DNA of 64,000 nucleotides, taken from contig NZ_PYGC01000008.1 of assembly GCF_003014495.1 (NCBI RefSeq), forward strand, positions 183,112 through 247,111, written 5' to 3'. The stretch is from Prolixibacter denitrificans (lineage in GTDB: Bacteria > Bacteroidota > Bacteroidia > Bacteroidales > Prolixibacteraceae). Shown one piece after another: positions 52,602 through 61,918 of this stretch. The position numbers and the translations under genes are program-made. The notes under the pieces were generated by a model that was given only the letters and a program-made list of their open reading frames with translations, had not been told where the DNA came from and searched no databases. The stretch's first letter is position 1. The number at the start of each line of letters is the position of its first letter.

Positions 52602-52612
52602 AAAAGCATATC

Positions 52613-54127
52613 ATGAAGAGCAAAAAACTACTATTACCATATTTTCTTTTGTTGGGTGGTGTGCTGATTCTTTTGAATGTTTTAGCCAACCGTTTTTTCT
52701 TTCGGATTGACTTTACCGACGATCAGCGCTATACATTGAGTGATGCCACGCATCAAATCATTAATCACCTTGATGATCCGGTTACGGTTACGGCTTATTT
52801 TTCGCAGGATTTACCACCGGATGTCAGCCGTGTGCGGACCGATTTTAAGAACCTTCTTCAGGAATTCCATAGTGTTTCGCATGGAAAAGTGAATTATGAG
52901 TTTGTTGCTCCAAACGATAATTCCGATACAGAGCAACAAGCAGTCGATGCAGGTATTCAACCGGTGGTTATCAATGTGCGGGAAAAAGATCAGGCGGTTC
53001 AGAAGAAGGCATACCTCGGGGCTGTGATTCATTACGAAGGCAAATCCCAGGTGATACCATTTTTGCAGCCGGGCTCCGGAATGGAGTATGCTTTGGCATC
53101 AGCTATTCGTAAACTTACAGTGAAAAACAAACCGGAGATTGGTTTGATTCAGGGAAACGGTGAGCCGGCCAAATACGAATTCCCGCAGGTAATGCAGGAA
53201 CTGAATGTGTTGTACAATGTCAGGAATGTGACTCTGAATGATTCAGTTTACCTGGGAAAATATAAAACATTGATTCTGGATGGCCCGAAGGACAGTATTC
53301 CTCCGGAGCAACTGAAACTGTTGAATAATTACCTGGCGCAGGGAGGAAACCTGTTGGTTGCTTTTGACCGGGTAGATGGCCAGTTGGAACGTTCGAGAGG
53401 CGTGGCAATTAATACCGGACTGGAGACCTGGTTGGCGGATAAAGGAATCCAGGTAGAATCCAGTTTTGTGACGGATGCCAGTTGTTCAACGATTTCGCTT
53501 CGTCAGCAATCGGGGTTGTTTAGTTTCTCCACACAGTTGCAATTTCCGTACTTGCCAATTATCACCACGTTTGCCAATCATCCCGTGACGAAAGGGTTGG
53601 AAGCAGTGTCTCTGCAATTCGCCAGTCCGATGAAATATACCGGCGATTCAACTTTGACGTTTATTCCTTTGGCGAAAACATCCCGCATGTCGGGCAAGCA
53701 ACACACGCCGGTTTATTTCGATATTGAACATCACTGGACCGACAAAGACTTTCCGTTATCCAACGAGGTTGTCGCTGGCTTACTCGAGGGAAAAATTACA
53801 GGACCGGCCAATGCCCGAATGATTGTCATTACCGACGGCGATTTTGCAGTGAATGGTTCAGGACAGTCAGCCCGACAACTGCCGGGTGATAACATCAACT
53901 TCTTTGTGAATGCTGTCGATTGGCTTTCGGATGATACCGGTTTGATTGATTTGCGTACCAAGGGAATTTCATCGCGGCCATTGGCGAAGATTCAGGATGG
54001 AAAGAAATCCTTCCTGAAATACTTCAACTTCCTGTTGCCCACTTTGCTCATCATTATTTACGGTGTATTCCGCGCGCAGCGGAAAAGGTGGATTCGTATC
54101 AAAAGAATGGAGGACGACTATGTTTAG
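52613..54127 (+). CDS. gldG: Gliding-motility-associated ABC transporter substrate-binding-like protein GldG
   Basis: 504 residues with one N-terminal and one C-terminal membrane helix (LLLPYFLLLGGVLILLNVLA; LLPTLLIIIYGVFRAQRKR) and a large periplasmic DUF4350/ABC-type-uncharacterised domain between. The segment RFFFRIDFTDDQRYTLSD is typical of the GldG family. It follows gldF with 11 bp between stop and ATG. Start ATG 52613 is used; a TTG five codons upstream overlaps the gldF stop. Confidence 0.92.
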   Translation: MKSKKLLLPYFLLLGGVLILLNVLANRFFFRIDFTDDQRYTLSDATHQIINHLDDPVTVTAYFSQDLPPDVSRVRTDFKNLLQEFHSVSHGKVNYEFVAPNDNSDTEQQAVDAGIQPVVINVREKDQAVQKKAYLGAVIHYEGKSQVIPFLQPGSGMEYALASAIRKLTVKNKPEIGLIQGNGEPAKYEFPQVMQELNVLYNVRNVTLNDSVYLGKYKTLILDGPKDSIPPEQLKLLNNYLAQGGNLLVAFDRVDGQLERSRGVAINTGLETWLADKGIQVESSFVTDASCSTISLRQQSGLFSFSTQLQFPYLPIITTFANHPVTKGLEAVSLQFASPMKYTGDSTLTFIPLAKTSRMSGKQHTPVYFDIEHHWTDKDFPLSNEVVAGLLEGKITGPANARMIVITDGDFAVNGSGQSARQLPGDNINFFVNAVDWLSDDTGLIDLRTKGISSRPLAKIQDGKKSFLKYFNFLLPTLLIIIYGVFRAQRKRWIRIKRMEDDYV

Positions 54128-55043
54128 GAGAATCGGAATACGCTCATTGGCCGTAGCGTTTACCGTACTTTTGGTGGCGGTTGTGCTGGTGAAAATAGAC
54201 GATAGCCGGAAAGGCGACCGGACCTTCAACAGCCAGCTTACCAGTTTTTCGACGAATAAAGTGACAGCGATAGAACTGACCCCGAAGCAGGGGGCCGAGA
54301 AAATGCTGCGTTTCGAAAAGCATAATAACCATTGGAACATTGTCCTTGGCGGGAAGATTCTGAGCGCTGACAATAATGTCGTTGTCCGGATGCTGTCAGC
54401 CATTAGCGATTTGAAAGCAAGAAGTTTGGTTTCTTCATCCGAGAAGAAATTGAACGACTTCGGCGTCGGAGATTCGTCGGGAACGCACGTTGTGGTTTAT
54501 GAAGGGAAAGAAAAATTGGCCGACCTGGTTTTGGGCAAATTCACTTATTCGGAACCACACAATCTGACCACGTATGTCCGGTTAATGCCCGGAAACGATG
54601 TGTTTGCAGTGGAAGGTTATTTGCCGATGCTTTTCAACCGGAAGGTAGACGAATATCGCGATCATCGAATTGTGCACATGGTGACCAGCGACATGACGAA
54701 GTTGGCTTTCTCGTATGCCAGTGGTAAATCGTTTACGCTGGTGAATGAGGATGGCCAGTGGAAGGTGAACGGTGTAACGGCCGACTCAGCCAAAGTTGCA
54801 GGGTATTTGCAAAAGCTGGGAAATCTGAAGGGAGCCGCTTTCGCGGAGAAAAGTGAAGTGAATTCGGCGCCGGCAGCAACGCTCGATATCACCCGGAAGG
54901 ATGAAGAGCCTATTGTTACAGTTACTGCATATCAGGATGGACAAGAGCAGCTGGTGAAGTCATCTCAAAATCCATCGGCCGTTTTTAACGACCACAAAGC
55001 GTATAATACCGTTTTTGTTCCGAAGAATTATTTTAAACCTTAA
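54120..55043 (+). CDS. DUF4340 domain-containing protein
   Basis: 307 residues. One N-terminal helix (SLAVAFTVLLVAVVLV) followed by a periplasmic region of tandem beta-rich DUF4340 units: VTAIELTPKQGAEKMLRFEK, then DLVLGKFTYSEPHNLTTYVR. DUF4340 proteins are found next to GldG-like ABC transporters in many phyla. The ATG at 54120 overlaps the gldG stop by 8 bp, so the gene is translated with it. Its function is probably linked to the same transporter, but is unknown. Confidence 0.88.
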   Translation: MFRRIGIRSLAVAFTVLLVAVVLVKIDDSRKGDRTFNSQLTSFSTNKVTAIELTPKQGAEKMLRFEKHNNHWNIVLGGKILSADNNVVVRMLSAISDLKARSLVSSSEKKLNDFGVGDSSGTHVVVYEGKEKLADLVLGKFTYSEPHNLTTYVRLMPGNDVFAVEGYLPMLFNRKVDEYRDHRIVHMVTSDMTKLAFSYASGKSFTLVNEDGQWKVNGVTADSAKVAGYLQKLGNLKGAAFAEKSEVNSAPAATLDITRKDEEPIVTVTAYQDGQEQLVKSSQNPSAVFNDHKAYNTVFVPKNYFKP

Positions 55044-55086
55044 TATATTTTTATTGATTGAACCTTTATACACTTTAATGCAAGGG

Positions 55087-55116
55087 AAGAGAGAGTTTAA
55101 CCGCTCTCTTTTCTTT
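55087..55116 (+). terminator. Terminator of the gldA-gldF-gldG-DUF4340 operon
   Basis: Arms AAGAGAG (55087-55093) and CTCTCTT (55104-55110), then a T-rich run (TTTCTTTTT). Confidence 0.7.
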
Positions 55117-55169
55117 TTCCCGGAAACGGTTTTTACTAACTTGCTGACGAAAACTTACCTGCCTTGGCT

Positions 55170-56057
55170 ATGAAAAGATTATTACCATTTTCGCTTTTAT
55201 TGCATGTGATGGTCGTTGGGATCGTTCCGGCAAAAGCATCGGACGTTTTGAGTAAAGATGATTCCTTAACCTGCCGCGAAGTGGTGGAGCAAATCAAGCA
55301 GCATGTTACCTGTTCGTGGAATGAAGGAAAGACCGTCGACACTTTTAAAGCGGGTAACCCGGATGAAAAAGTTACGGGTATAGTGACCACTATGTTTGCG
55401 ACAATGGATGTGCTACGTGAGGCAGTAAAGCAAAACTGCAATTTTATTATTGCCCATGAGCCGCTTTTCTATAATCACCTCGATGAAACCGATTTCCAGA
55501 AGAACGATCCGGTTTATCTCGAAAAGCTGAAATACATTAATGATCATCACCTGGTGGTTTGGCGTTTTCATGACCACTGGCACCGTACTAGTCCTGATGG
55601 AATTTATGTGGGAATGGTGCGGAAGCTTGGATGGGCCAAATACCGGAAAGGCGACAGTTATATGGTTTTCGAATTTCCGGAAACAACACTGAAGGATTTG
55701 GCTGAGCACCTGAAACAAAAATTCCCGCAAGGAGTTATTCGTGTTGTGGGAGATCCCGGGATGAAACTTACCGGCGTGGCATTGGCAGTCGGAGCTCCCG
55801 GTGCAGACCGCCAACGACAATTACTTAACCGCGATGATGTACAGGTAGTGATTACCGGCGAAGCGCGGGAGTGGGAAACGCCCGAATATGCGCTCGATGC
55901 AACGCAGCAGGGAAGAAGCAAAGCTTTCATCATGATGGGACATGTGCTTTCCGAACAGGCGGGAATGGATTATTGTGCCGAGTGGCTTGGTGGTTTTATT
56001 TCGGGACTTCCCATTAAGTTTATACCGAATAAACAACCTTACTGGACCCCTCAATAA
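55170..56057 (+). CDS. Nif3-like dinuclear metal centre protein with signal peptide
   Basis: 295 residues. The body is a Nif3/YbgI-type domain: NCNFIIAHEPLFYNHLDETD early on with the metal-binding HEP, FRFHDHWHR-like VWRFHDHWHRTSPDGIYVG, and a C-terminal MMGHVLSEQAGMDYCAEWLG which supplies the last ligands. Unlike usual Nif3 proteins, it begins with a signal peptide (KRLLPFSLLLHVMVVGIVPA, then KASD), so it should be exported. The role of the family (GTP-cyclohydrolase-like hexamers) is not settled. ATG 55170 is used. Confidence 0.8.
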   Translation: MKRLLPFSLLLHVMVVGIVPAKASDVLSKDDSLTCREVVEQIKQHVTCSWNEGKTVDTFKAGNPDEKVTGIVTTMFATMDVLREAVKQNCNFIIAHEPLFYNHLDETDFQKNDPVYLEKLKYINDHHLVVWRFHDHWHRTSPDGIYVGMVRKLGWAKYRKGDSYMVFEFPETTLKDLAEHLKQKFPQGVIRVVGDPGMKLTGVALAVGAPGADRQRQLLNRDDVQVVITGEAREWETPEYALDATQQGRSKAFIMMGHVLSEQAGMDYCAEWLGGFISGLPIKFIPNKQPYWTPQ

Positions 56058-56072
56058 TTTTACAGAGATAGG

Positions 56073-56753
56073 ATGGCAGAGCAATTGGCGGTGATATTTG
56101 ACATGGATGGCGTGCTGGTCGACAGCGAGCCGTGGCATTATAAAGTAGAAGAGTTGATTTATGCCGAATTGGGCATCGACGTGCCGGATAAAGTGCATCA
56201 ACTCTACTTGGGCACGGCAGCCGATTTGATGTGGTCGGACCTGAAGCAGCGTTATGGCCTGAAACAATCGCTGGAAGAGTTGGTGCGGTACGATGAGGAA
56301 TTTCGGGTGGGCTTTTTCAAAGACCTTGGGAATTTGCAGCCCAACCCGGGTGTAAAGAAATTGCTATCGGGATTGAGCGATGCCAACATTCCGATGGCGG
56401 TGGCCACCTCCTCGGTTCCGGGCATTGTCGACATTATCCTGGAACAATGTGGAATCCGTTCTTATTTCGATGCAGTGGTTACCACGGTTCAGGCCGGAAA
56501 AAGTAAACCGGCGCCGGATGTTTATCTTTATGCAGCGAAAAAATTAGAGCATGAACCGGCCAATTGTCTGGTCTTCGAAGATTCGATGAATGGCATACGT
56601 GCGGCCGTTGATGCCGGCATGGCTTGTATTGCTTTTCAGCCCGAAGGAGTCGTACAACATGATATTTCTGCCGCTCATCATTTTATTACCGATTTCCGCC
56701 ACGTTTCTCCGGAAACCATCCGCCGGTGGATGACCGATAAACAATTTTCATGA
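56073..56753 (+). CDS. HAD hydrolase, beta-phosphoglucomutase-like
   Basis: 226-residue cytoplasmic phosphatase or phosphomutase. The four HAD motifs are present: FDMDGVLVDSEP (nucleophile Asp10, acid/base Asp12), the serine in VATSSVPGIVD, Lys in GKSKPAPDVYLYAAKKL, and VFEDSMNGIRAAVDAGMACIAF. The cap is helical as in beta-PGM/2-deoxyglucose-6-phosphatase. The substrate is unknown. It overlaps the next gene by 4 bp (ATGA). Confidence 0.9.
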   Translation: MAEQLAVIFDMDGVLVDSEPWHYKVEELIYAELGIDVPDKVHQLYLGTAADLMWSDLKQRYGLKQSLEELVRYDEEFRVGFFKDLGNLQPNPGVKKLLSGLSDANIPMAVATSSVPGIVDIILEQCGIRSYFDAVVTTVQAGKSKPAPDVYLYAAKKLEHEPANCLVFEDSMNGIRAAVDAGMACIAFQPEGVVQHDISAAHHFITDFRHVSPETIRRWMTDKQFS

Positions 56754-57265
56754 GTAAACGCGAATTAAAACAATACCTGAAAGAACTGACCAAGGAGCAG
56801 CTCGAAGAGCAAATCCTCGATTTATACGGACGTTTTAAAGAAGTGAAAACCTTTTACGATTTTGCTTTTAATCCGCAGGAAAATAAATTGCTGGAGGAAG
56901 CGAAATGGCAAATCTCCAAAGAATATTTCCCGGTTAACCGGAGGAAACCCAAGATGCGGCGTTCGGTGGCGCAGAAGCATATCCGGAATTTCGTCCGGTT
57001 GGGAGTAGATGCGCCGGTGGTAGCCGATCTGATGCTTTATAATGTGGAAGTGGCTCAGACATTTTGCGGCGAACGTCCGGTTACCCAGGAGGCGTTTTAT
57101 CGGGCAATGCTCAAAGCTTTCGAAGAGGCCTTGCAGTTTATCGAAGAACATGGACTCATCACTCAGTTGGCACCCCGCATTAATCGAGTCGTCGACGAAG
57201 CCATTGAGCAACGATGGATGAATCGTGCAGCGTTTGAGAAGACAGCGGCGCTGTACGCGATTTAG
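56750..57265 (+). CDS. DUF6155 family protein
   Basis: 171 residues, rich in charged helices, cytoplasmic. The opening MSKRELKQYLKELTKEQLEE and the next LYGRFKEVKTFYDFAFNPQ are the marks of this family, which has no known activity. The start overlaps the stop of the HAD gene (ATGA), so the two are translationally coupled. A terminator follows. Confidence 0.8.
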   Translation: MSKRELKQYLKELTKEQLEEQILDLYGRFKEVKTFYDFAFNPQENKLLEEAKWQISKEYFPVNRRKPKMRRSVAQKHIRNFVRLGVDAPVVADLMLYNVEVAQTFCGERPVTQEAFYRAMLKAFEEALQFIEEHGLITQLAPRINRVVDEAIEQRWMNRAAFEKTAALYAI

Positions 57266-57284
57266 AAGAAGATAAGTCGGACAA

Positions 57285-57317
57285 AAAAAGGACAATGCAT
57301 GCCGCACTGTCCTTTTT
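57285..57317. terminator. Bidirectional terminator between the DUF6155 and outer-membrane efflux genes
   Basis: Perfect 10-bp arms AAAAAGGACA (57285-57294) and TGTCCTTTTT (57308-57317). Confidence 0.85.
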
Positions 57318-57339
57318 ATTTTGATGAATATTCAATTCA

Positions 57340-58728
57340 TTATTTCCAGCCACCGCCTAAGGCACGGTAAAGCGAGATAACTGCAGAAAGTTTCTGCAAT
57401 CGGTCGTTGACATCATTCAGCTGAGCCGATAACAAACTTTGTTGCGCATTCAGCACTTCGGTGTAGGTGGCTGAACCGTAATTTAAAAGCTGTTCGGTGT
57501 ATGAAACCGATTTCTTTAATGCATCGAGTTGTTGCTGGCGTAATACAATTTTCTGCTCTGAAGTCTCGTAAGAGTAAAGCGCATTGTTTACTTCCTGTCC
57601 GGCATTCAGCAATGTATTCCGTAAATTCAGCAACGCTTCGGTCTGCTGTGCTTTGGCTACTTTCAGGCGTGTTACGTTGGCCCTTTTATTGAATAACGGT
57701 TCGGTAAGTCCTCCCACCACATTGGCTGCAAAAGAGGCCGGGTCAAGCAACTTGTCAAGCGCGGTCGCAGCAAAGCCGGTTGATGCCGTCAATGTTAACG
57801 ACGGGTAGAAATAGGCCCGTGCGTTGTTGGTCATCTCGTAAGCGCTCATCACGTTGTACTCTGCCTGCATCACGTCGGGACGATTATCGAGCAACTGCGA
57901 AGGAACACCGGCTTGCATCATCGGTTTGTTGGGCAATGCCAGCAACGAATCACGTTGTATGGTCCCGGGAGTGCTTCCCAGCAGAACGCACATAGCGTTT
58001 TCGGTTTCCCTGATTTGTTGGTTCAGGTCAGGAATGATGACTTCGGCAGCATAACGGGCTGCTTCGGTTTGCACCACGGCAGCTCCAGTGACTATCCCGC
58101 TTTCCTTTAGCGCTTTCATTGTTTCTACCAGTTCCTTGTTGTTTTTCACCGTCTGACGGGTAATCGCCAATTTGGCGTCAAGAGAAACAAGGTTGTAATA
58201 GGCATTGGCAATGTTTGCAATTAAACGGGTTTGTACCGCTTTTTTCCCGGCATCGCTTGCCAGTAAATCGGCATAGGCCGCACGTTTCGAGCTGCGTAGT
58301 TTTCCCCAAATATCAACCTCCCAACTGGCTTCGGCGCCAAGCTGATAATTATTTACTTCACGTGGTCCATCCGGATAAATAGATTTAGGATTCCGGGTAT
58401 AATTATCGGTTGCTTTTGCCGAAATAGACGGAAACAGAGATGCTTTGCTTTGAGAAAAGTAAGCTTCGGCTTCTGCCATTCTTTGAATCGCAATCTGTAA
58501 ATCCGGGTTATTGGCCAGACCTTCCTGTATGTAATTTTGCAACAACGTATCGGTAAACAGCTCTTGCCAGGGCGTTTCGGCCATGGTCACCGAATCGGTG
58601 GGTTCGAAGCCGAAAATACCCTTCGTGTCTACACTGTCGCGATTGAAATGCCGCGACGTATTACACGAAGCCAGCATACCCGCGAGTCCGATAGTCAGTA
58701 ATATAATTTTATATGATGATTTTCTCAT
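57340..58728 (-). CDS. Outer-membrane efflux lipoprotein (NodT/OprM family)
   Basis: 462 residues. Signal with lipobox LAGMLASC (Cys22), then two OEP repeats of TolC type: FTDTLLQNYIQEGLANNPDL at the start of the first and the alpha-barrel helices ending LNAQQSLLSAQLNDVNDRLQ in the second. It forms the outer-membrane channel of a tripartite pump. Last gene of the RND operon, 26 bp after the pump gene. Confidence 0.93.
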   Translation of the reverse strand: MRKSSYKIILLTIGLAGMLASCNTSRHFNRDSVDTKGIFGFEPTDSVTMAETPWQELFTDTLLQNYIQEGLANNPDLQIAIQRMAEAEAYFSQSKASLFPSISAKATDNYTRNPKSIYPDGPREVNNYQLGAEASWEVDIWGKLRSSKRAAYADLLASDAGKKAVQTRLIANIANAYYNLVSLDAKLAITRQTVKNNKELVETMKALKESGIVTGAAVVQTEAARYAAEVIIPDLNQQIRETENAMCVLLGSTPGTIQRDSLLALPNKPMMQAGVPSQLLDNRPDVMQAEYNVMSAYEMTNNARAYFYPSLTLTASTGFAATALDKLLDPASFAANVVGGLTEPLFNKRANVTRLKVAKAQQTEALLNLRNTLLNAGQEVNNALYSYETSEQKIVLRQQQLDALKKSVSYTEQLLNYGSATYTEVLNAQQSLLSAQLNDVNDRLQKLSAVISLYRALGGGWK

Positions 58729-58754
58729 TTCGTTATTTTGTTTTCAGGCATTGA

Positions 58755-61700
58755 TTATTCGAGACTGTTGAGGCCTGAGATTTCACCTTGCTTCGGTTTT
58801 TTAATTTTCTCCTCGATTGTCTGGAAGATAACATACATGGCCGGGATAACCAGGATGCCAATGAAAGTTCCTACCAGCATACCTCCGACAGCACCTACAC
58901 CAATCGAGCGGTTTCCGTTGGCTCCAACTCCACCTCCAACGATAAGCGGCATCAGACCGAAAATCAAGGCGAAGGAAGTCATCAGAATCGGTCGGAGACG
59001 GGCTGTTGCTCCATCAATCGCCGATTGCAAAATCGTCTCTCCCCGGTGTCGTCGTTGCAGGGCGAACTCAACAATCAGAATGGCGTTCTTGGCCAGCAAG
59101 CCAATCAGCATGATGAGCGATATCTGCAGGTAGATGTTGTTGTTAACTCCCATAATATGAGCAAATATGAAGGCTCCGGCCACTCCAATCGGCAACGAAA
59201 GCAGAATGGAAAGTGGTGTGATGAAACTTTCGTACTGTGCTGCCAGCAGGAAGTAAACGAAAATGACACTTAGCAGGAAGATCAAAAGCGACTGGTTTCC
59301 CGATGCGATCTCTTCCCGGGTTAAACCCGAGAATTCATAGCTATATCCTGGAGGCAACGTTTCTGCTGCTACCTGTTTTACTGCTTCGATGGCATCTCCC
59401 GAACTGTATCCAAACTGTGGCGCACTATTCACGGCAATCGAGGTGTACATGTTAAACCGGTTGATGTTCTCCGGACCATACACTCGTTTCAGAGAAATAA
59501 ACTCGGTAATGGGAGCCATCTCGCCCGAACCGGTCCTGACGTACATGTTATTCAGATCATCGGGATTTCCACGATACTTCGGACTGGCTTGAACCATGAT
59601 ACGGTACTGTTTCCCGAACCGGTTGAAATCCGATGCATAAAATCCGCCGATGTAACCCTGCAATGCTGCCAGTATGGTACTGACATCGATACCGGATTGT
59701 TTGGCCCGAAAAGCATTGACATCGACCAGGTACTGCGGAAAATTGGTGTTAAACGAGGTCATCGCGTATTGAATTTCCGGGCGCTGGTTTAGCGCACCAA
59801 GAAAACGCTGCGAAACCTGTTCAAACTTATTGATGTCACCACCGGTCCGGTCCTCGAGCTGGAACTCGACTCCGCCCGAAATACTGAATCCGGGCACCAT
59901 CGGTGGTGTGAAAATGATAATCTGGGCGTCCTTGATTTGTGAGGTAGCTCCGTAAAGCCTTCCAATCACACTGTTCACATCATGCCCTTTTCCTTTTCGT
60001 TCATCAAAAGGCTTCAGGTCACAGAATATCATACCGTATGAACTTCCCTGTCCACTAATGAGTGAACGCCCGACCACCATCGCCCGTCCGTTGATTTCGG
60101 GTGTGTGAGCCAGAATGGCGTCGACTTTCTCCATCACTTTCTTGGTTTCTTCCAGCGAAGTAGCAGGTGGAAGGCTCACATTGAGCATCATGATACCTAC
60201 ATCTTCCTTGGGAACAAATCCGGTCGGCGTTGTTCTTAGCAGGAAGTACAACCCGATCGTAAATACCACGATTATCGAAGCGGGAATCCATTTGCGCCGC
60301 AGGAAATAGTTGGTCACACGCTGGTACTTCTTGGTCATCACATCGAAAGACGTGTTGAAAGCGCCATAGAATCGCTGCATGAAACCTTTCTTGTGTTTCG
60401 CATTCTCATCTTCCGGTTTCAGGAATACAGCACAAAGGGCGGGACTCAAGGTCAAGGCATTCACGGCTGAAAGAACAATCGCAACAGCCAGCGTAATTCC
60501 GAATTGCTTATAGAAAACCCCCGTTGTTCCTTTGATAAAAGTAACCGGGATAAATACGGCGGCCATCACCAAAGTAATGGAGATAATAGCTGTTGATATT
60601 TCGCTCATGGCGGCAATCGCAGCTTCCTGCGAATTCTTCGCCCCTTGCTCGAGTTTGGCGTGAACCGCCTCCACGATCACAATGGCATCATCCACCACAA
60701 TTCCAATGGCCAGTACCAAAGCAAACAAGGTTAGCAGGTTGATGGTAAAGCCAAACAAGTTGAGAAAGAAAAAGGTACCGATAATGGCTACTGGAACTGC
60801 TATCGCAGGAATAAGTGTCGCCCTGAAATTCTGCAGGAAAACAAACACGACTATAAATACCAGAATGAAAGCTTCCAGCAAGGTGTGCAGCACTTTACTG
60901 ATAGAATTATCCAGGAATCGGTTGGCATCAATAATGATATGATATTTCACTCCTTCCGGGAAGGACTTTGATGCTTCCTCCAGTACTTTCTTCGCATTGA
61001 TAATCGTCTCACGGGCGTTGGAACCGGGTGACTGGAAAATTGCCATGGCAATTCCCGGTTTATTCATCACCGAAGTGGTTGTTGAATAGTTCAACGCTCC
61101 CAATTCCACTTTGGCCACGTCTTTCAAACGAAGTACATTTCCATCTTTGTCTGCTTTGATGACGATATTCTCAAATTGCGATGCCTTGCTGAATTTTCCT
61201 TTGTATTTCAGCACATATTCGAATGACTGTCCGTTTTGCTCACCGAATCTACCGGGTGCAGCTTCCAGACTTTGCTGGTTCAGGGCGGCGATTACATCCG
61301 AAGGCATCAAATCGTATGCTTTCATTACATCCGGCTTGAGCCAGATACGCATGGAGTAATCTTTTGAGCTGAAAACCAGTGCTTCACCTACTCCGTTGAC
61401 ACGCTGTATCTGCGGAAGCACGTTGATTTTACTGTAGTTCTGCAGAAAGGTCTCGTCGTATTTACTGTCATCGCTGTAAAGCGAAAAGACCATTAGCATG
61501 CTGTTTTGCCGCTTAGCCGTAATCACACCGGCTCGTGTAACTTCGGAAGGCAACAGACTGGTAGCCCTCGCCACACGGTTTTGCACGTTGATGGCTGCCA
61601 GATCGGGATCAACTCCCTGTTTGAAATAAACCTGGATTGTTGCCGAACCATTGTTGCTGGCGGTTGAGGTCATGTAGGTCATGTTCTCAACCCCGTTGAT

Positions 61701-61904
61701 CTGTTCCTCCAGCGGTGTGATAACACTTTTCAATACCGTTTCAGCATCGGCACCGGTGTAGTGCGCGGATACCTGAACGGTAGGCGGAGCAATGTCAGGG
61801 TATTGTTCAATGGGAAGACTGAACATGCTCAGCAATCCCAGTATGACAATTATGATGGATATGACCGATGACAGAACCGGTCTTTCAATGAATCTTTTGA
61901 ACAT
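58755..61904 (-). CDS. RND multidrug efflux pump, inner-membrane subunit (HAE1 family)
   Basis: 1049 residues, full length for AcrB/MexB. The N-terminus MFKRFIERPVLSSVISIIIV is typical, and transmembrane helix four has the proton-relay aspartates in VLAIGIVVDDAIVIVEAVHA. Two large periplasmic porter loops are intact (e.g. VNGVGEALVFSSKDYSMRIW), and the last third has LLAKNAILIVEFALQRRHRG. It exports lipophilic drugs, dyes or bile salts driven by protons. It is between the adaptor (14 bp) and the OMF gene. Confidence 0.96.
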   Translation of the reverse strand: MFKRFIERPVLSSVISIIIVILGLLSMFSLPIEQYPDIAPPTVQVSAHYTGADAETVLKSVITPLEEQINGVENMTYMTSTASNNGSATIQVYFKQGVDPDLAAINVQNRVARATSLLPSEVTRAGVITAKRQNSMLMVFSLYSDDSKYDETFLQNYSKINVLPQIQRVNGVGEALVFSSKDYSMRIWLKPDVMKAYDLMPSDVIAALNQQSLEAAPGRFGEQNGQSFEYVLKYKGKFSKASQFENIVIKADKDGNVLRLKDVAKVELGALNYSTTTSVMNKPGIAMAIFQSPGSNARETIINAKKVLEEASKSFPEGVKYHIIIDANRFLDNSISKVLHTLLEAFILVFIVVFVFLQNFRATLIPAIAVPVAIIGTFFFLNLFGFTINLLTLFALVLAIGIVVDDAIVIVEAVHAKLEQGAKNSQEAAIAAMSEISTAIISITLVMAAVFIPVTFIKGTTGVFYKQFGITLAVAIVLSAVNALTLSPALCAVFLKPEDENAKHKKGFMQRFYGAFNTSFDVMTKKYQRVTNYFLRRKWIPASIIVVFTIGLYFLLRTTPTGFVPKEDVGIMMLNVSLPPATSLEETKKVMEKVDAILAHTPEINGRAMVVGRSLISGQGSSYGMIFCDLKPFDERKGKGHDVNSVIGRLYGATSQIKDAQIIIFTPPMVPGFSISGGVEFQLEDRTGGDINKFEQVSQRFLGALNQRPEIQYAMTSFNTNFPQYLVDVNAFRAKQSGIDVSTILAALQGYIGGFYASDFNRFGKQYRIMVQASPKYRGNPDDLNNMYVRTGSGEMAPITEFISLKRVYGPENINRFNMYTSIAVNSAPQFGYSSGDAIEAVKQVAAETLPPGYSYEFSGLTREEIASGNQSLLIFLLSVIFVYFLLAAQYESFITPLSILLSLPIGVAGAFIFAHIMGVNNNIYLQISLIMLIGLLAKNAILIVEFALQRRHRGETILQSAIDGATARLRPILMTSFALIFGLMPLIVGGGVGANGNRSIGVGAVGGMLVGTFIGILVIPAMYVIFQTIEEKIKKPKQGEISGLNSLE

Positions 61905-61918
61905 AGTTTGTTAAGCAT

